From positions 2,418,001 through 2,482,000 of the forward strand of contig CALNYT010000002.1 in assembly GCA_942490885.1 (NCBI GenBank): a stretch of 64,000 bases of DNA, read 5' to 3'. Under the pieces are notes generated by a model that saw nothing but the letters and a program-made list of their open reading frames with translations, was not told the DNA's origin and did no database searches. This document shows positions 59,642-64,000 of the stretch, one piece after another. Both the position numbers and the translations under genes were made by a program. Every line of letters begins with the position of its first letter. The stretch's first letter is position 1. The stretch comes from Oceanirhabdus sp942490885. GTDB lineage: Bacteria > Bacillota > Clostridia > Clostridiales > Clostridiaceae.

Positions 59642-60323
59642 TTGAAAGTGAATCTCTCACGAAGCTAAGAATACCCTGAATAACCTTTTCTGTATCATCT
59701 ACAGTTTCACTTCCAAGAAATACTTTCATTCTCTCTTTATAATAATCAGATGCAAATGAAAACTGAAACATAATAATCAGATTATCTAGACAGAAAGAAA
59801 GGATTTTTTTATCCATATCTGAAGTTATTATCCCATCTTTTCTTGCTTTTTCAATTGCTTCACAATATAAGTTAGCAGTAATTGATTCTAGTTTAAACGA
59901 AAGTTTATCTGCAAATGATGAAAGACTTTGGGTAGTAATATTAATATATATTTGGTTTATTTCGGGGTAGATTAATGCATAATCTTTTGCTATCCTAAGA
60001 AGTTTTTCAAATGTATGAAAAAAATCACCCTCATTAATATTAATCTCTTCCAGTGCCTTTTCTAGAATGTGAAAGCACTCATCTACTACTGTGAGAAATA
60101 AGGATTCTTTTGAATCAAAATAGCTATAAATAGAACCAATGCTCACACATGCTTTTTTTGAAATAATATTAATATTGGTAGCCGTATAGCCATTAGCTGC
60201 AAATTCTGAAATTGCAACATTAAGGATTTTCTGTCTTCTATGTTTTGATATTTTTCCAAAGGTACTTTTATAAAATTTTTCTTTTGATTTTTCTTCTTCT
60301 CTAATATCAATTGCTAGATCCAT
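59634..60323 (-). CDS. TetR/AcrR family transcriptional regulator
   Basis: The N-terminal DNA-binding domain reads ISKHRRQKILNVAISEFAANGYTATNINIISKKACVSIGSIYSYFDSKESLFLTVVDE, a clear TetR helix-turn-helix. The C-terminal ligand domain (about 85-225) is all-helical with unknown ligand. The frame is open to a GTG at 60365. The ATG at 60323 gives 229 residues and fits the common N-terminus MDLAIDIREEEKSKEKFYKS better, but its ribosome binding site (AGGAT) is weak. It could regulate the nearby exporter, although the TTGATTATCAA motif is not found before its own gene. Confidence 0.87.
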   Translation of the reverse strand: MDLAIDIREEEKSKEKFYKSTFGKISKHRRQKILNVAISEFAANGYTATNINIISKKACVSIGSIYSYFDSKESLFLTVVDECFHILEKALEEININEGDFFHTFEKLLRIAKDYALIYPEINQIYINITTQSLSSFADKLSFKLESITANLYCEAIEKARKDGIITSDMDKKILSFCLDNLIIMFQFSFASDYYKERMKVFLGSETVDDTEKVIQGILSFVRDSLSIR

Positions 60324-60399
60324 TTTATCCTGATTTCTAAAACCATAACAAATAGTAACACTCACTATTCATACGATTTTTCACCTTATCCGACAACAA

Positions 60400-60706
60400 G
60401 GCGGTAGCATCACAGGATTCAACTACTTAGGTTAGTACCGTTATACTAAAATTCCACATATAGAGATTCCATAGTGAAATTTTATTTATACTTGTATCAA
60501 AATCAGCACGCTTCTAGATGTTTTGTACATGTATAAATAAATTATTGAACTGGAATCTCTATAGCCTTTACACTTCAATAATAACCAATGTACTATCTCC
60601 ATATAAAGTACAACAGAATTGCGAGTGTTACTCAGCCCCTAATATTATTTATCCACCAAAGCCTTTCCTACTAGGTGTACTTTGGCAGTTTTCATTTATA
60701 TTAAAG
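60400..60706 (-). ncRNA. Candidate right-end guide RNA (omega RNA) region of the IS607-type element
   Basis: The 341-base stretch downstream of tnpB (on the minus strand) has no gene but is rich in pairing: ATTATTGAA at 60541-60549 with TTCAATAAT at 60574-60582, and TATAGAGATTCCA at 60459-60471 with its exact complement at 60551-60563. In IS200/IS605 and IS607 elements the TnpB guide RNA is made from the tnpB 3' end and the right end of the element. The true boundary and any guide are not determined here. Confidence 0.35.
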
Positions 60707-62143
60707 TTAATTATAATTTGCTATCCCTAATAAATTCTTCCTATTTACTATCCATAAATCAGGCTTGTCACCCACCTTTCTTTTTATATTTTTTCTTATT
60801 TCTGACCATTTACTCCATTCATTTTTCCTGTTAAACCTATCTTTATCATCAACTAATTTGTCAACCAATATCGTAGAAACTCTTTCTTTGAATCCGTAGC
60901 TACGTCTTGATATTACCATTCCAGCTCCATTATGGACTGCCATTCCATATTGATGGCAATATTTATACAATCCTATTTTACTTGTAAATTGAGGTTTAAC
61001 TTTAACTACTTCAACACCTTCCTTAATACAAGCTGATTCGAGCATTTTTAGTAATTTACTGTATACAAACTGATGCTTTACTCTAAAAAATTTGCTATGC
61101 ACATCCTTATCATTTTTGAACTTTAGATCTTCAATAGCAACTCCACATCCATAAGTTTTAGCAATTAAGATTACTTGTTTAGCAAGTTCTCCACAAAGGT
61201 TTTCGCGTCTATTACTTCTAGCATATTGTAATTCTCCTTGTTTTAGGTATGTGTGCCATTTATAATTACCTTTATTATCAATCATAGATAGAGCAAAACC
61301 ATCTGGATTAGTATCTATGCCAATCATCCCATTATGCCCTGTATATATGACCTCAGATTTAGGTGATTCAAAAGTGATGTGTGCGTAACATTTTCCATTT
61401 CGCTTTATTAGTTCAACTTGATAAGCTTCTCCACTTTGTAGATGATTTATAAACATTTCTCTATAATTGTTGCCATTAACTTTACCAGTTTTCTTTGATA
61501 ATTTTTGAGGTAAATATATAGGTACTTGTATTTTTAAAGCTCTATTTGATTTTGTTTTTTCTAATGTTGATATTTCTAAAAAACTCATGCCATTATTTAC
61601 AACTACCCTTAAGTTGGGATTCCCTTTTTTGGTCTTGTCTCCCCTTGAATAGAATCTATTATTTCTGCATTCTTTCCACTCTTCGTTGCTTATTAACCCT
61701 TTACATCTTTTAATAAACATTTCTTTACTACCAAATGTAACTGGTGGAATAGTATTGTTATCCGCAAAGGATTGAAAATATGCCAATTTTCTTTGTCTCT
61801 TATCTAGTTTGCTCAATAAAGCATTTCTTTTTTTAGCAGATATTTTCTTTTTACCTTTTAAGATTTTTTTAATAGCTTTTATTTTAGAATTGTAGTTACT
61901 TATATTATCTTTTAATAATTCCTTTTGAGAAACTATTGTTTGTCTTGCATTTTCAATAGCATCCTTGGATTGACGAATATTTAAATTGTATTTATTGGCT
62001 ACTATTTTTTCTAATTCACCTTTTTTAATTGTTCCTTCTAGTAATCTATTAAATGAATATCTAATAGCAGTGCAAAATATTAACATCATATTATCAATTA
62101 TTGATCTTTGATCATCATTCAGATTTATCAATATTGCTTTCAT
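60707..62143 (-). CDS. tnpB: TnpB-type RNA-guided nuclease of an IS607-like element
   Basis: TnpB proteins are RuvC nucleases guided by an RNA from the element's right end; they are the ancestors of Cas12. This 478-residue protein has the helical N-terminal part (FCTAIRYSFNRLLEG), RuvC-I MIGIDTNPDGFALSMID (Asp) and RuvC-II GVAIEDLKFKND (Glu). The third RuvC site shows HQYGMAVHNGAGMVISRRSYGF, without the usual D-x-N-A-A pattern and without a zinc finger; such TnpB-related proteins are a distinct subfamily. The ORF opens at 62242, but ATG 62143 matches the family N-terminus and overlaps the tnpA end by 29 bases. The gene is intact although tnpA is dead. Confidence 0.85.
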   Translation of the reverse strand: MKAILINLNDDQRSIIDNMMLIFCTAIRYSFNRLLEGTIKKGELEKIVANKYNLNIRQSKDAIENARQTIVSQKELLKDNISNYNSKIKAIKKILKGKKKISAKKRNALLSKLDKRQRKLAYFQSFADNNTIPPVTFGSKEMFIKRCKGLISNEEWKECRNNRFYSRGDKTKKGNPNLRVVVNNGMSFLEISTLEKTKSNRALKIQVPIYLPQKLSKKTGKVNGNNYREMFINHLQSGEAYQVELIKRNGKCYAHITFESPKSEVIYTGHNGMIGIDTNPDGFALSMIDNKGNYKWHTYLKQGELQYARSNRRENLCGELAKQVILIAKTYGCGVAIEDLKFKNDKDVHSKFFRVKHQFVYSKLLKMLESACIKEGVEVVKVKPQFTSKIGLYKYCHQYGMAVHNGAGMVISRRSYGFKERVSTILVDKLVDDKDRFNRKNEWSKWSEIRKNIKRKVGDKPDLWIVNRKNLLGIANYN

Positions 62144-62799
62144 TGTTATTTTCACTAATACTTTGCACCTGCCTTTCTTTTTCCAATTCAGTGATAGTTT
62201 TCTTTGATTTCCTTCCACCCCTTGCACCGTATAACCTTGCATTAAAACAAGTAACCATACTTACTAGATTATTAACCATTTCTTCATTAGGTTCTAATTT
62301 TTTATTTTATTCTATTACTTCAATACTAACATCTAATGATTTTGTAAACTCTTTAAGATAGTTATACCCAAATCTAGCCAATCTATCAGGATGCTCTACT
62401 ATTATAGTGTCTACTTCATTTAATCTTCTGAACATCTTTGTTAGTTGTCTTCGTTTATCATTTAATCCACTTGCAACTTCTTCAAATATATGTACAATAT
62501 TATATTGTCTCTCAGTACAATATTCTATTAATCTTTGCTTTTGTCTCTCTAGATTTCCATTTATTGTTGCTTCTTAGTTGAAGCTCTGCAATACACAAAT
62601 ACATCTCTATTGTTATTTTGTTTTTGATCATTAATGCCTAAAAAAACTTCTATATCATCCAAGTCATACCTTCTATGTCCGCCAGGAGTCTTGAATTATG
62701 TTTTAAGCTTACCTTCATTATCCCATATTTTAAGAGTTTTTATTGTAACACTCGTTACTCACTAACTTCTGATATGCTTATCATTTTACCAATATTCAT
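62115..62799 (-). pseudogene. tnpA: IS607-type serine recombinase TnpA, degenerate
   Basis: Reading the minus strand from ATG 62799 (after AGAGGTGAT) gives MNIGKMISISEVSE then a stop. With frame changes it continues as TIKTLKIWDNEGKL, TPGGHRRYDLDDIEVFLG (a MerR-type helix-turn-helix), DVFVYCRASTKKQQ (serine recombinase N-terminus with the catalytic Ser), NLERQKQRLIEYC, TIIVEHPDRLARFG and finally MVTCFNARLYGARGGRKSKK. At least three stops and two frameshifts interrupt it, so it cannot make a working enzyme. Its 3' end overlaps the tnpB start. Confidence 0.85.
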
Positions 62800-63002
62800 A
62801 ATCACCTCTGTAATAAGCATATCTTGATTTTAATTTATTGTTAATCCTATTTGTAATCAAATGTTACGATTTGTTATTAATTTTCGCAACTATTGCTACC
62901 TCCTTTGGTATTAAAATAACTATCTTTTATGGGAGCGTTAAAATATAACTTCCACTAAAGTTGTTTTAAAAAGTGAAATAACCATTCACATTTTTGAAAC
63001 AA

Positions 63003-63032
63003 AAAGGGACGTGATTTTTGAGCCGCCCCTAA
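63003..63032 (-). terminator. Terminator of the flavoenzyme gene
   Basis: On the minus strand AGGGGCG pairs with CGTCCCT (one G-U pair), followed by TTTTTG. It overlaps the stop codon. Confidence 0.65.
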
Positions 63033-64000
63033 ATAGAATTTCCTAAAGCATAAGCTGCTTTAACTGCTTCAAGTACTCTGCCACAAGAGAAGGAATCACC
63101 TATGTTGTAAATTTCAGAAGCGATTCGATTTCTTGTACACTTATAGTATAAATCATCTTTCGGTTGGGAACCAGTGCAAAGTATTACTTTATCTGTATTT
63201 ATAGTAATATTATTGTTATTGGTTTTAATCTTTTTATTAAAAGGATTCACAATATTATCAGGAAGAACTGGAGTCCATGTTACATATGGATTGGGGACAG
63301 TTTTAGAAATATTCTGTGATACTTCTACTGAATTTTGGTTTATCCTTTTTACTGTTGAGCAATTCATGAGCTTTACTCCATTTTTATGAAGATTGTAAAT
63401 CATGTAGTGTCGATTTGATGTGCATGTTTTTTTCATGAAATATGGTGTCATTTCCACAATTGTTACCTTTTTCTTCATTTCGAAGCTCAACATATGGGCA
63501 ATTTCACACCCTACATCTGATCCACCAATTATAATAATTTCATTGTCATTTTCAGCTATAGATGGATTGTTTAAAAACTCTGTTCCACTAATAACATTGG
63601 GAAGGGAAATACCTTCAATAGGAGGTTTGATTGGTTCACTTCCTGTACATAGTATAATTGCATCAAAATCTTCTTTCTTAAAAGTTTCTTCTGTAACCAA
63701 AGTATTGAAGATTGATGTTAGTTTAAATGATTTTTCAGTTCGTTTTAACTCATTATTAAGATAATCTATATAATTAAGTAAATCAAACTTTACTTTTGGT
63801 TTTGAACCTTGAATGAGCATACCACCAGCTTTATTGTTCTTATCATACAGAGTAACATAATGACCTCGTTTTGCAGCAGTACAAGCAAAAACAACTCCAG
63901 CTGGACCTGCACCTATAACTGCAATTTTTTTAGGTGTAGGGGTAGGGGACAAGTCATTATTATATTTATGTTCAAATGCTGTTCTAGGATTTACAGCACA
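63029..64000 (-). CDS. 2-enoate reductase-like NADH:flavin oxidoreductase, C-terminal part (cut by window edge)
   Basis: The open frame continues to the right edge without a start, so a 323-residue C-terminal part is seen. It begins CAVNPRTAFEHKY, the last cluster cysteine and following turn of the [4Fe-4S] region in the old-yellow-enzyme/2-enoate reductase family. Next comes an FAD-binding Rossmann motif KKIAVIGAGPAGVVFACTAAKRGH, the NAD(P)H motif IIIIGGSDVGCEIAHML near the middle, and ILCTGSQPKDDLYY then NIGDSFSCGRVLEAVKAAYALG at the end. Related clostridial enzymes reduce 2-enoates, cinnamates or bile acids. The TIM-barrel half lies outside the window, so the substrate cannot be inferred. 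Confidence 0.85.
   Translation of the reverse strand, partial: CAVNPRTAFEHKYNNDLSPTPTPKKIAVIGAGPAGVVFACTAAKRGHYVTLYDKNNKAGGMLIQGSKPKVKFDLLNYIDYLNNELKRTEKSFKLTSIFNTLVTEETFKKEDFDAIILCTGSEPIKPPIEGISLPNVISGTEFLNNPSIAENDNEIIIIGGSDVGCEIAHMLSFEMKKKVTIVEMTPYFMKKTCTSNRHYMIYNLHKNGVKLMNCSTVKRINQNSVEVSQNISKTVPNPYVTWTPVLPDNIVNPFNKKIKTNNNNITINTDKVILCTGSQPKDDLYYKCTRNRIASEIYNIGDSFSCGRVLEAVKAAYALGNSI

Larger units (their letters stand above)
60400..62880 (-). mobile_element. IS607-like element: ruined tnpA plus intact tnpB
   Basis: The order, orientation and overlap of a MerR-serine-recombinase gene and a tnpB gene are those of IS607 elements, which have no terminal inverted repeats. The ends are therefore only approximate. 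The element lies between the TetR gene and the flavoenzyme gene. 62800-63000 is AT-rich and shows no further gene. Confidence 0.75.

Noticed and set aside
60518..60730. 70-codon + strand frame beside tnpB
   Set aside because: It lies in a hairpin-rich non-coding region, lacks a ribosome binding site and overlaps the tnpB end.
62101..62361. + strand frame opposite the tnpA/tnpB overlap
   Set aside because: Shadow of the minus-strand IS607 genes.
60400..62880. IStron (group I intron plus TnpB) as seen in some clostridia
   Set aside because: I could not find the conserved group I core pairing at either end of the element.

Overview
The window is AT-rich, low-GC Gram-positive DNA from an endospore-forming, Clostridium-like member of the Firmicutes. 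The evidence is a PolC-type polymerase, RNase Y, a YlmC/YmxH-TepA-SpoIIIE sporulation-linked order, AAGGAGG-type ribosome binding sites, a Gram-positive LexA box at recA, and a 2-enoate-reductase-type flavoenzyme at the right edge. The species cannot be named from the sequence alone.

Left half (1-32 kb) is a conserved housekeeping chromosome arm, almost entirely on the + strand. It holds the end of a membrane transporter, isoprenoid and site-2-protease genes (dxr, rseP, ispG), polC, the translation/transcription operon rimP-nusA-ylxR-ylxQ-infB followed by rbfA-nrnA-truB-ribF, rpsO and pnp, an M16 peptidase, ymxH, dapG, tepA, ftsK/spoIIIE, rimO, pgsA, recA, rny and an aspartate aminotransferase. 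Several start codons are corrected from Shine-Dalgarno position (ispG, rimP, infB, ribF, rpsO, M16, dapG, tepA, pgsA, rny). Intergenic gaps in this half carry three unusual non-coding elements edged by purine-rich 7-bp tandem repeats (about 3.55, 22.4 and 27.05 kb). Two of them share a core made of successive small palindromes.

The right half (32-64 kb) is accessory and partly decaying. It contains a lone tyrosine recombinase, HelD, a broken MFS transporter, two nearly identical GNAT genes 5.6 kb apart, and a QH-type histidine phosphatase. An MNT/HEPN toxin-antitoxin-like pair follows, whose terminator loop has been split by an ISAs1 element with a 10-bp target duplication. Further on are a TRIC channel, a membrane-anchored coiled-coil protein, a DUF218 protein, a 5'-nucleotidase-like enzyme and a 1097-residue secreted protein built from two kinds of tandem repeat. 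The rest is an IS1182 element, a heterodimeric ABC exporter with one degenerate ATP site, a broken Fes-like esterase, more acetyltransferases, a frameshifted phosphotransferase, a TetR regulator, an IS607-type element (dead tnpA, intact tnpB) and the end of a 2-enoate-reductase-like gene.

The most interesting items are the heptamer-edged non-coding elements, the promoter-hairpin arrangement before rimP-nusA that looks like an attenuator, the IS insertion inside a terminator loop, the MNT/HEPN pair, the freshly amplified repeat protein, and the intact TnpB left beside a ruined TnpA. No CRISPR array, rRNA or tRNA was seen.
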